The notes under the pieces are model-generated. The model was given only the letters and a program-made list of their open reading frames with translations, searched no databases and was not told the origin of the DNA. From assembly GCA_030407085.1 (NCBI GenBank), contig CM059582.1:21403001-21467000 (forward strand): a stretch of 64,000 nt of DNA. The letters run 5' to 3'. Position numbers and translations under genes: made by a program. This DNA is from Trichopria drosophilae (lineage: Eukaryota; Arthropoda; Insecta; Hymenoptera; Diapriidae). Shown one piece after another: positions 54,185 to 64,000 of this stretch. Numbering within the stretch: position 1 is the stretch's first letter; every line of letters starts with the position of its first letter.

Positions 54185-57100
54185 ATGTTACTGCTAGTAG
54201 TATACGTATTTTTGGGGAAGCCATGCCATGTCACAGCTTCATCTGGTAAATAAGAAAGAAAATATTATATCTTGTTGTTAACGGTGATCCATATACATCT
54301 CACAAATCATTTTCGCACATTAATTTAAATTTTTTCAGAGATTTACAATAGCAACTATAACTTTATTACGAAATGAGAGATAAACTTTCTGCCGTTTTGT
54401 TCATATAAACACTTAGACTATAACTTTCTATTTTGCCGCATTTATATTAATATAATTTCTGAAATTGTGTTAACGTTCAGCATCATCAATCATCAGAAAC
54501 ATGGATAAGACTGTAGATCCTTGCGACAACTTTTACAAATTCGCATGTGGAAATTTTATGGCAAATACGAAGATTCCTGAAGATAAATATCTAGTTACCT
54601 CATTTGATGGTATAATAAATAACGTGCTATCAAATTTAAGAACGGTCCTTACCGACAATAAGGAGGAGGATTTACATACGTTCAGGAGTTTGAAAACTTT
54701 GTACAACTTGTGTATCAATGAACGTAAGTACAAACCTGTATTTATTGGCAATTATAAGAAAGAGTGGCTTAATTCTGACCGCGTTCCAAAACGGAACTTG
54801 TGGACCATTTCAAGTTTGGCGATAAAGATTGTCGTCAAGTTTATATAGTGCAAAGTCTTTGTGGCGAGGTAAGTTCATGTCGACTGTTGTATACTTGTTG
54901 AGTACGCAGTTACACCACATCGTTAGAAGTTCATACAGCTCCCTACCTATGAAATATAGCCATCCGTACATCATGATCTGCCTTACCTATAACATACTGA
55001 CCTTTCGAAGGCCGCAATTTTTTCTTGCTCTTTTCTTTCATTGCCGATCGATAACTCGACGTACCAAAAGGGTTTTATGTAGGATGACATCTTGGTCCCC
55101 TTCGCAAAGACTACACATACATATACTAAGTTGTTCGCACCATTAGCAGCCAGTTTATGGAAATTCATTTTTATACCGGGAGTCACAATAAAAAGAGTTT
55201 AAATATAGAAATTTTGATAATTAATTATAATTAAGTTGTAACTGTATATGGTACTAAGTTTAAGTAATCTTTTATCTTATTTTCGTGTTTCTGAGGCAAA
55301 TCCGCCAACATTAATTATCTCTCATCCGAGTTTCTATTCTCCCTGTTTTTACCTATATACATCTTTCTATCAAAATCAAAGACAACTTGACCCTTGTTAA
55401 AAACACTGCTGCACTACTAGCCCTGTTACAAAAATAATACTAGACGTAAAACTGTATTTTACAAGATACTAGTGCCATTGTACGCAAATCATTTTCTTAA
55501 TTTTACTAGTAGCGCGGTCTTTGTTTTCAATAAAAGCTAGAAGAAATAGATGTAATGTGGGTGGGTTCGCGTGAAAACAAAGATTATGTACATTCATATC
55601 TGTATATTACATACACAATGAATTTCAAATGCATAATCATACAGTGCTTCTGCTCGTTTTCAGAGTTAAAATAGTGATGAAAAAGTTAAAATACAACCTC
55701 AGTGGAAATATACATGCACTTAACTCATTTATAAAAAAAATGCATTTTTACGGTCGCAATGAAAACTTACAACGTATTACCAGAATTAATTAATTTTCAA
55801 CGTGTAACGCAGTGATTTTACAAATTCCATGTAAATGTACATATTTTAGATTATATTGCAAACTTGAACATCGTAAGTGGACAAAATACATTGTATATTC
55901 GCAGTTAATCTGTAAATTTACAATATTCGTCGTTGTTAAATAAAATATTTTTTCTGTTAAATTATAATTCGAATGATTATTTACAGTATACATGTACATT
56001 ACAACTTCTATTACCTAGGAAGGCAATAACTCTTTTACTGTGTATGAGAATTTATGTATTTAGAATATACTGCATGCAGGTTCGATTGAACAACAAAGCA
56101 ATGCACCACTTCATAGGATAATGGAGAAATTAGGTGGCTGGCCTGTACTATTGGGTGAGAAATGGAATAGCACATCCTTCAACTGGTTAGATGAAATGAT
56201 TAAACGACGTAAACTTGGTCTACAATACGACAGTTTCCTAACAATCAGTTTGATGTCAGATTTAAAAAATTCCAGCAGGATTATAATTAAAGTACGTTAA
56301 GAACCTTTAAAGTTTATAAAAATACTGCTCAGCCGGTTTAAGTGTTATGAATTTGTTGACTAAAAATTTGTCAGGGATCTTTTATAGTACATAAAATAGT
56401 ATATTAGGTAGCAAGGGCGTGATTAGCGATCTCCGACGAATGCGAAGTTTGTGGCACGAGCAAAGCGAGCTTAGAAGCAATTGCGGAAAATAATAACGAC
56501 GAATGACTGATAACTAACGCCGTAAAATGTGCTTTTTTCAAATATAATAGGAGTAGAGAAACATATGAACTTTTAACTATAGAGGCTCATAACTCTTTCC
56601 CTTATTGGATTTGACTATTTTTTGGCGCTTTTGGGGGAAAAGTTTGATATTCTCGCGAAAGGAATATTTTGATCATTTTCACGAAAGATTATAATTAATT
56701 TTCAGATCGATGAACCATCATTGGGAATTTCACGAGAAGAATTAACACTTGGAATAAATAACCCAGTAGTAAAAGCTTATCTTCAATATATGGTTGATGT
56801 AGCTGTTCTTCTTGGTGCTGATGTACATCGAGCAACGGAAGAACTCACCCATGCTTTAAACTTCAAAATAGCGTTAGCAAATGTTAGTGAAAGTTTAATT
56901 AAGTATCTTTACTGGCGAACATAATGGCTTGCATATAAGTGTTTTCTTACATAGCAGCTATATACAGTAATCTACACTAAAAAAGTAGTATGGTAAAAAT
57001 AATCTGTACTCTGGTTATTCTAAACAATTCTAAACTCTTGTTAAATAGTTACGTACTATTTTTTCCAGTAGAAAGAACTAAACCTTCTGGTTACCATTTT

Positions 57101-59938
57101 ACTGGTACTAGTAAGCACAGAATTGACTATTATTCTATATTCTGGTTAAATTGAAACCTATTTTTGATTATTTATATTGTTATTTAATTGTCAAATTTAT
57201 ACTTATTTTCAGTTCACATAATATTCAGTTATAATATCCCAAGACCTTCAAAATTATCGGTATTCCCCGATAGTTTCCGTTGCGTTTCAACGAGAGATAT
57301 ATTTTGAAGAAACTTCATTCACAGAAAAATATAAGAGAAATATTCCATTATTTTCGATGGTCGACCAGGAAGGTTCATTCATCATTTTGATCATTTTCAC
57401 GATAATTGACATCGTATTATCCTTGTTTTCCATCCTACAACATTTGTAATCATTGAACATTTCTATTACAGATCACACTACCGAGTGAAGAAAGACGTAA
57501 TCAATCGGCCATTTACCACCCAATGACCATTCAAGAACTCGCTAAAGCATTCCCAACAATTACATGGAGAGAAATTATCAATAAACTAATGGCCCCAATC
57601 GCAAATGCTTCGGACGATGATGTTGTAAACGTCTCCGTGCCAAAATACATCTCCAACTTGTTAAGGCTTCTGAGTTCAACATCCCTGAGGATACAGTCCA
57701 ATTATGCGATGTGGAGAGTTGTTGCATCAACAATTCATTCATTAACGCAGGATTTCCGAGATGCAGAATTGACATTTAGTAGCGTTGCTACAGGCCAAAC
57801 CCAAAGTGAACCACGATGGAAAGAATGTGTGACCGAAGTAAAGGACTTTATGCCTCTTGCAGCAGGAGCACTTTATGTGAGGAACTTTTTCCAAGAAAAC
57901 GTGAAGAAAGATGTGGTGGAAATGGTGAACGATATTCGCGAGGCTTTCAAAGATATCTTACTGAAGGTATACTTTTCTAATTTTAAATTTGTTCCAAGTT
58001 ATACGTCAAACTGACGTTTAAAGACACTGAACATAGTAAATTTCGCTCATTTGTTGACATGTACCCTTAAAATAATGAAACGAGCCCGTTCGAAATTCAA
58101 ATAACTCAATAAAAATTGTTTACTATACTAAAATATTAAGACCCTGAACTCAATTCATTATCGTTAACCAGGTTGACTGGATGGACGCAAATACAAGAGA
58201 GAACGCATTAAATAAATTGGCTGCAATGTATGCTCACATTGCCTATCCTGACGAACTACTCAACGATACAAAATTGGAAAATTATCATGAAGATTTGATT
58301 ATTAATCCAACAAATTATTTTGATGCAGTTCTAAATATCACGAAATTTTCACAAAACAATAAGTTTAAAAGGTACCGTAATCCTGACGATGAAACAGATT
58401 GGATTGATCATGGCGATGCTACAGTGATAAATGGATTTTACAGCCATGTTGAAAATAGCATTCGTAAGTAATTTTCAAAAATTCACATTTAAGAAATTTC
58501 AATGCAACATCACATATAGAATTATTCTGAATGTGGAATTGTGAATGTGGAAAAAAAACTGACTTTATATGAACTCTAGATAATATTTTAAATGAATATG
58601 AATATCTGATCAGAGTTCTTTATTTCCCTATCCTATCATGAATATCACTGAAAGGGTGTAGTGAACTAATCATATGAAAACTGCCTTTGATAGTATATAA
58701 AATATAATGTCTTATCATTTTCCTTAGTGTAGCACAATTGAACAAAGTGATAGAAACTCTTACTGTGAAGTGTGACTTCACCTTATTCCATCATATAGGT
58801 GACAGTGTCTTGTCAGAAAAACTCCTAATCTTTACAGTATTGGCAGAGGCTAATCTGAACAACATGAGCAGAAAGACGCTTATGTATATATTCATTTTGT
58901 TACTTGCTTTCAATTTATGATAATTAAATAGTCATAAAAAATTGTTATTTAATCAATTAAAACATCAGTGCCTTACAAAAATAAAGTATGTTTGTATGCT
59001 GCTTCCAACTGTTTTAGAATTTCCAGCTGGAATTCTACAAGGTTTATTATTTAATAAGGAAAATCCCAAGTATATGAACTACGCTGCAATCGGCCTCGTT
59101 ATTGGCCATGAAATTACGCATGGCTTCGACGATCGAGGACGTAACTTTGATGGTGACGGAAATCTGGTAGATTGGTGGGCTCCAAGTACAAAATCCAAAT
59201 TTTTGCAAAAAGCGCAGTGTATTATTAATCAATACAGCAACTATACCGCGAAGGAAATTGGCATTAACGTATGTGTAATACCGCGTTATTATTATCTTTT
59301 CTATTATTATTAATTGTAGACGGTTGAATTTCGGTGTCTGTTCTTGTTTGCAAGGGTTTAAAAATTGTTCTGTTTCTTAATTGTATATTTGACTCTTTAC
59401 TTTGACTGTTACATTATTCAATTAAAAGTTCCGCCCTCATTTTGCCCATTTTAATTTATGTACTCTCTATTTAGTTCTAATCTTTAAGAATTTGGAGATC
59501 TTTTCTTTCTTTTCGTCGTTCATGTTTTTGAGTGAATCGAATTTTGTTTAGATCACAATCTATTTATCAGAAATAAAATAATACAATAATCAATTTTAGC
59601 TCAATGGAATCAAAACACAAGGAGAAAATATTGCCGACAATGGTGGAATCAAAGAAGCGTACTTGGCGTATAGCAAGTGGGTGACTCGAAACGGCATTGA
59701 GCCCAAATTACCTGGACTTAATTTCACAGTGCAGCAAATGTTTTGGATAACTACTGCAAATGTTTGGTGTATGAAATACAGACCAGCATATCTCAGGGAA
59801 GCGTTGTTAACGGATCCACATACTCCTGGAGAATTTCGAGTAATTGGAACGGTTTCCAATAGCCCTGAATTCGCGAAAGACTTTAATTGTCCAAATGGTA
59901 CAGTGATGAATCCAACAGACAAGTGTTCAGTGTGGTAA
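54185..59938 (+). CDS. M13 metallopeptidase (neprilysin-like), secreted, eight coding exons
   Basis: Zinc endopeptidase of family M13, predicted to cleave small extracellular peptides. Exons are 54185-54245, 54481-54723, 56080-56291, 56706-56882, 57472-57966, 58172-58463, 59018-59268 and 59600-59938. All introns are GT-AG and phases agree, giving 689 residues. MLLLVVYVFLGKPCHVTASS resembles a secretory signal; no separate membrane anchor is seen. The N-terminal domain has DKTVDPCDNFYKFACGNF and EKLGGWPV. The active site is VIGHEITHGFDDRGRNFDGD (HExxH), with the third ligand in GENIADNGG and DPHTPGEFRVIG carrying the conserved His and Arg. The C-terminus is CSVW, as usual in the family. Length is near the family norm. 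If an upstream exon exists, the frame before Met could extend (SRHKIAAEKALL), making a type II membrane protein instead. Confidence 0.93.
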
Positions 59939-60047
59939 AGTAAAATAAAATGCTACACAAGCATTCAAGAAGTTATGCCGCCGACTTTTACTCTAAAGAG
60001 ATTGTATATGATAACCTTTATAAATGTAACAAATTGTAGATGACATT

Positions 60048-60053
60048 AATAAA
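60048..60053 (+). terminator. Poly(A) signal of the M13 gene
   Basis: AATAAA 110 bp after the stop codon. An earlier AATAAA lies at 59944-59949, almost touching the stop; the distal one is at the more usual distance. Confidence 0.55.
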
Positions 60054-60139
60054 ATAATATATCTTTTATATTTGAGTACTGTTGTGGACACACGCCGCCT
60101 TATATATGGACATTAAAATTTGTGTACGTGGAACGCAGT

Positions 60140-60240
60140 AAGTGCGCGCGCGTGTGTATGTGTGAGTATGTGTGCGTACGTGTGCGTGTCTGTACGTGCG
60201 TATGTGTTCATGGGTGTATGTATGTGCATATGTGTTCAGA
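60140..60240. repeat. GT-rich imperfect microsatellite
   Basis: An imperfect (GTGTGC/GTATGT)n tract just downstream of the M13 gene. Long alternating purine-pyrimidine runs are present. The plus-strand ORF across it is low-complexity. Confidence 0.8.
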
Positions 60241-61454
60241 GGTATATATACGACTTTGGGGCGGTGCGTGTATGACGTGTCCTTTTTTGTTTTGGTTTCG
60301 TCCGATTTGTGTGATTTGTCTTAGAAATGTTCTTTGGCGTATGGACCGGGAGATACCGATCGTTTCTATTGTGGATATTCGGACAGTTCGTCGCGGAAAC
60401 AAAAGGTGGATGGATGGTATGGTCTGTAGATCTTATGCTCGTTAACCCATGTTGAGTATTATGGTGGAAGTCTGATTTAATTCTAGCGATGAAACTGAGG
60501 TAACCCGATTAGAGCAAGGATAAATTCTCCTTGCGCCGAATTCAGGTGATGCAATACCCTTAGAATTAGGAAAATCCACGCTAGCTTATATTTTCATTTT
60601 TGACCGAAGGCGTTCACAAATGCACTCTCCTGTTTTTTAACCCGTGATACAATACTTGGGGCAGCCGCTGACTGTTCCGTTGACATCAGATCTGTTTGGA
60701 GACCCCCACTTTCTGGAGAATTTGTCACATTTCCTTTAGAATTATCCAGATTGTTCCGAGGTGGGAAAACGTTTGTTGGAGAGCAGACCTCAAGAGCCGT
60801 GCTCTGGAACTTCTTTGGGAAATTCACAACCTTCAACAGAATCTACACGATCGGCAAATGAACAGCCCCACCAAAGGCATCGGAACTACATTGATCAATT
60901 GATTTTCAAAATGCGTTTTTAATTCGTGAAATTATAAATATGAATCAAAACGACACCGAAATTCAGGGGAAAGTGTACAGGTTTCGGAATCAGTTTTTTC
61001 TCAAGCGGACGTGCGGCCATTATGGAATGATAACTTCGCTCAATTGATTGAAAACTTAAATGATGCATTAACAAATTCTCAAGACCCTGGAGCTATAAAA
61101 GGCGGTTCTTTGAAGGGTATTCAAAAACTTTTTCGAAAAAAACGTATTCTTACGAAGAGTACGAAAAATATTTAAATATTATATGCTACGTTTTATTAGA
61201 TACATTAAACGCCATAATTATCTAAGATAAAGTGAATTTTATTGTATTGTATCAATTTATTTTCAGTTTTGAATATGAAACAATATTGTAGGTGGTATTA
61301 GACAAAGTACCAGGTTTGAATTTTTTTTACAAAAGATGTAATTCTACATATGAATCAAATTAATTTTAATTTGTACGCGACAATTTAAAAAAAAAATTTG
61401 TTTTAAAAATTGCCAATTATCCCGCCGACGAAAACGACGAAATTCCGAGTTTGA
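60241..61454. other. Intergenic DNA with coding-like remnants
   Basis: An 80-codon minus-strand ORF (60594-60836) and an ATG-less plus-strand frame (about 60929-61174, containing ADVRPLWNDNFAQLIENLND and GSLKGIQKLFRKKR) look peptide-like but match nothing I recognise. The second lies 280 bp before the piggyBac fragment and could be the degraded front of the same or another transposon. Confidence 0.35.
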
Positions 61455-61630
61455 CGTAACTTTTGCAGAATTTTCAGATTATCTTGCGATCAATCTTTGT
61501 ATGGGTCTGGTAAAATTATTTTTGAAAGATTACTGTAATAGAGTTTAACATCGAACAAGTGTCGTCAAAAATGACCAGGCACAGATTTTTAGAAATACGT
61601 GCACATTTACATTTTGTAGATAACACATTT
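61455..61630 (+). pseudogene. piggyBac-like transposase fragment
   Basis: EFSDYLAINLCMGLVKLFLK matches the start of the piggyBac catalytic domain (a flai-l-mGlvkl pattern). After a frameshift near 61539, SSKMTRHRFLEIRAHLHFVD follows, the highly characteristic M-s-R-x-RF-x-x-I-x-x-x-LHF-x-DN block. About 55 codons survive; the catalytic Asp residues downstream are missing. Confidence 0.8.
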
Positions 61631-63497
61631 AGCCGAATCCTGTTATTAAATTATAATTATTATAGTCTTTGGTCAAATGTGGACCAGGAAATTTATTTTT
61701 TACTCATGTTAAGAATTTTTTATATACGTTTTGTTAAAATAATCAATTTGGTATCCAAACCAAATGTAACAGCTTTTTTGCGAGCGCATGCGCGTGAAGC
61801 AAACTGAGCAGTAGACATGTCTGCTGTGCCTTTGTTCGCTGTCGTGTCCACAGTTTTTCTAAATCAATTGGAATTTCATAGGCTGTGGTTATCTTGTCTA
61901 AAAGGTGAAAAGTAATTAATATTCAATCTGTTATCAAATTCTTCAGTCGCAGATTTCTCAATGAAAGTTTTCGAATTTTATTTTGTGGTAGCTAAAGAAA
62001 TAAGCAGTTATGGCCAGATAATTCTTCTACGGAAAAAGATTCGTGATTGGCAAATAATCATGAAAGCCTCGGTACAATTATATAAAGTCATTTTCTTATA
62101 CATAAAAACCTTTTATTAAAAATCCCCATAAGAATATTTTGTGAAATATTCCTTTGTTGATCTGTTAATGGAAGCATCATGCAATATATTATTTTATTCA
62201 TTGCAGATTATTTTTTCTAATGCCGAGACTGGAAACAGAATCGAAATTAAGGAAATTATTTTCGAAGAAATAGGATGTAGGAGAACATCCGGAACATTAT
62301 ACCTGGACACCGATAACTATGCGACCTGCACGAGGAGTAGCTTTGAGACCATTTTACTAGGACAATAAGAAGGTATAATATAATTTTAATTCTTTATTTG
62401 TAAGTTATTAAATGAAATAAGAATGTCACACGAAATAAATCGTTGAAATATTTCTTTTTTCAAAAATAACTATTTTATAACTTCTCAACTTACGGAAAAA
62501 CCTTGCACAGGTCTGTTAAAAACAAGCTTTTGTCCAATAAGATTACTGTATACGTTTGTATTCCGGTAGGCTACAATCTTATCGCATAATGTCATAAGAA
62601 CTACAGTGACGTGCATCGGGACTAACAACAACAACAAAATTAATTAATTTAAGCGTAATATACGTAACCAATAAAATTGTTACCCTAATCATTTAAAATC
62701 CAACCAACTGTAAAAAGTCGTCCCAACTAATTTATCGTCAGGATCTCAGAGCACTAACTCGATTAGTTGGCACAACCAGTTTGTTCATTATCGCAACGAA
62801 TTCGTTTTTTCCGTGCAAATACATAAGATAAAATGTATACTTAACTTGATAACTTCGTAATGCCTGCAATTATTTTTAATTAAATTTACTAATTTGTCGA
62901 CTTCACTATTTAAATATTAAAATTAACTGAAAATGATGGCTGTGTCCTATCCTACTATACAGTTAGCGCTTTAAAAAGTGCACATTTAATCCCAGTTGTT
63001 TGTTCATTTAGATGCATTATAGTTACTGCAGTTAAGGGCTCCGTTTCTTTTACTGTCTACTGATCTTTGATTCCAGAAACAGACTCTCTCTCTCTGGAAC
63101 AACTTCCGATACGTAACATTTGTATATTATATATACCTATGATTCGTAATTAATGTGTAAATTGAATCTCCAATCATATATCCATTCGGTGGTTGTGATT
63201 TTGTTTCTCCTTTTTCGAATATATGCCACAACTGTTTTGTTGCCCGACTGTATTCCCAAGTATTTAGTCTATCTAGACTATTTCCCTTGAAGATTTGGAA
63301 TATTCGCGATCGAAACATTTCCGTGCTGTTTACGTGCCGGGTTATTTGCTCGGTACTTATCTGAACTTTGTCCGTCTTGCAATTGGGTACCCCATCCCAC
63401 ATCCGATACGTCTGTATAGTTAAGAGCAAGTTGGCAATCTCATAAATATTGCAGACGTTTTTGACAAATAACTTATCCACTATATAAAATCTGCAAA
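61631..63497. other. AT-rich intergenic DNA
   Basis: No firm gene; see the exon candidate at 62207-62368. A minus-strand 117-codon ORF at 63127-63480 (PNCKTDKVQISTEQITRHVN) has mixed composition without recognisable motifs and overlaps nothing known. The rest is AT-rich. Confidence 0.35.
62207..62368 (+). CDS. Possible terminal exon, unknown protein
   Basis: TTTTATTCATTGCAG is followed by 54 codons, starting IIFSNAETGNRIEIKEIIFE, to a TAA at 62366-62368. Codon use looks more coding-like than the surroundings, and the peptide has two Cys (IGCRRTSG, YATCTRSS). No partner exon was found upstream and I do not recognise the peptide; it may be chance. Confidence 0.22.
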   Translation: MIFSNAETGNRIEIKEIIFEEIGCRRTSGTLYLDTDNYATCTRSSFETILLGQ

Positions 63498-63768
63498 TAC
63501 AGTAGAGTCCCGGTATATTTGCCTGATAGGTACCTCGCCATCCCCTCCCGACTCCTTACATTTGCTAAAAGAAGGGGAGCGTCGCTTCTCCCACTGTCCT
63601 CAGTCGCGTTATGTTCGTGATGTCATCTTCTTGATGTCAGGCTCTTCAGGCCGCAGCCCGCAAGGTGGGGGAAAAGAGAGCAGACACAGACAAATAAAAC
63701 GGGACGGAACCAGGCAAATATGCTGGGACGTAAATATAGCGAGATGCAATTATACCGGGACTACTGTA
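63498..63768. repeat. MITE with TA target, CAGTAG...CTACTG termini
   Basis: The left end TACAGTAGAGTCCCGGTATA and right end ATTATACCGGGACTACTGTA are inverted repeats, differing by a 2-bp AG insertion. TA dinucleotides flank both ends. The 0.27-kb size and TA duplication fit a Tc1/mariner- or pogo-derived MITE. Confidence 0.75.
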
Positions 63769-64000
63769 CATAGCCCAGGATTGAAAAAGATCGAAATTTA
63801 GAAGTTTCTGCAAGTAAACGAGCAACTCGTAGCATTCTTCTGAAAAATAACTTTCTCAATGGTACTCCAAAAGAAGAAAATTGTATCACATGAAATGATT
63901 TTTTGCCAACACCACTTTCCAAGATTCAAAATTTGTGTTAAAAATTGATTCATTTTTTCTTCTGAAATAAATTTTTGATCTCCATGGATTCCAAATAATA
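63769..64000. other. Intergenic end of window
   Basis: AT-rich; nothing recognised. Confidence 0.4.

Noticed and set aside
54501..54848. Read-through of M13 exon 2 to 54848
   Set aside because: The extension after the GTAAGT donor at 54724 does not continue the M13 fold, while the exon at 56080 does and keeps phase.
1..64000. CRISPR array, bacterial operons, replication origins
   Set aside because: Introns, LINEs, PLE and LTR elements show nuclear eukaryotic DNA. The regular repeats present are minisatellites without spacer diversity.

Overview
This is a repeat-dominated stretch of an arthropod nuclear genome, most likely an insect. One complete intron-containing host gene, an M13 (neprilysin-like) metallopeptidase at about 54.2-60.0 kb, sits among mobile elements of almost every major class: a BEL/Pao LTR retrotransposon, APE-type non-LTR retrotransposons, a Penelope-like element (PLE), and MULE, hAT and piggyBac remnants. 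GT-AG introns, AATAAA signals, TATA/Inr-like motifs and the element families point to an insect. The order cannot be fixed from the sequence; Hymenoptera is only a guess.

Layout. 0-10 kb: AT-rich DNA built from foldback (long inverted-repeat) elements, including a 4.7 kb one carrying exon-like acidic (GAC)n cassettes. 11.07-17.85 kb: a BEL/Pao element on the minus strand with 437-bp LTRs that differ at one site, but with five in-frame stops in pol. 18.2-19.9 kb: a GC-rich minus-strand ORF of about 544 codons broken by a 10-bp duplication, unidentified and possibly an endogenous viral gene. 20.4-22.0 kb: a decayed LINE. 22.8-27.4 kb: a possible terminal exon, tandem repeats, a GTGCGTAAA motif cluster and promoter-like sites. 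27.7-29.3 kb: a MULE-like transposase with introns. 29.9-38.0 kb: a three-level nest, in which a foldback element is interrupted by a PLE with inverted terminal repeats, itself interrupted by a full-length LINE with a 14-bp target duplication. 40.4-46.3 kb: another foldback, then a second full-length LINE of the same family on the plus strand. 46.3-49.4 kb: a 3.1 kb foldback with a hAT transposase fragment at its centre. 49.4-54 kb: hairpins, a short RT fragment and AT-rich DNA. 54.2-60 kb: the M13 gene. 60-64 kb: a GT-rich tract, a piggyBac fragment, an exon-like ORF and a MITE.

The strongest observations are: (i) both full-length LINEs end ORF1 with G GGT TTT directly before the stop, ORF2 is open in the -1 frame through that site and has no ATG before its endonuclease domain, which suggests a -1 ribosomal frameshift; (ii) hammerhead-ribozyme-like motifs in both inverted PLE termini; (iii) at least eleven unrelated long inverted repeats in 64 kb; (iv) the contrast between near-identical LTRs and a pol frame with several nonsense codons. 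All calls rest on reading the sequence; no database search was possible.
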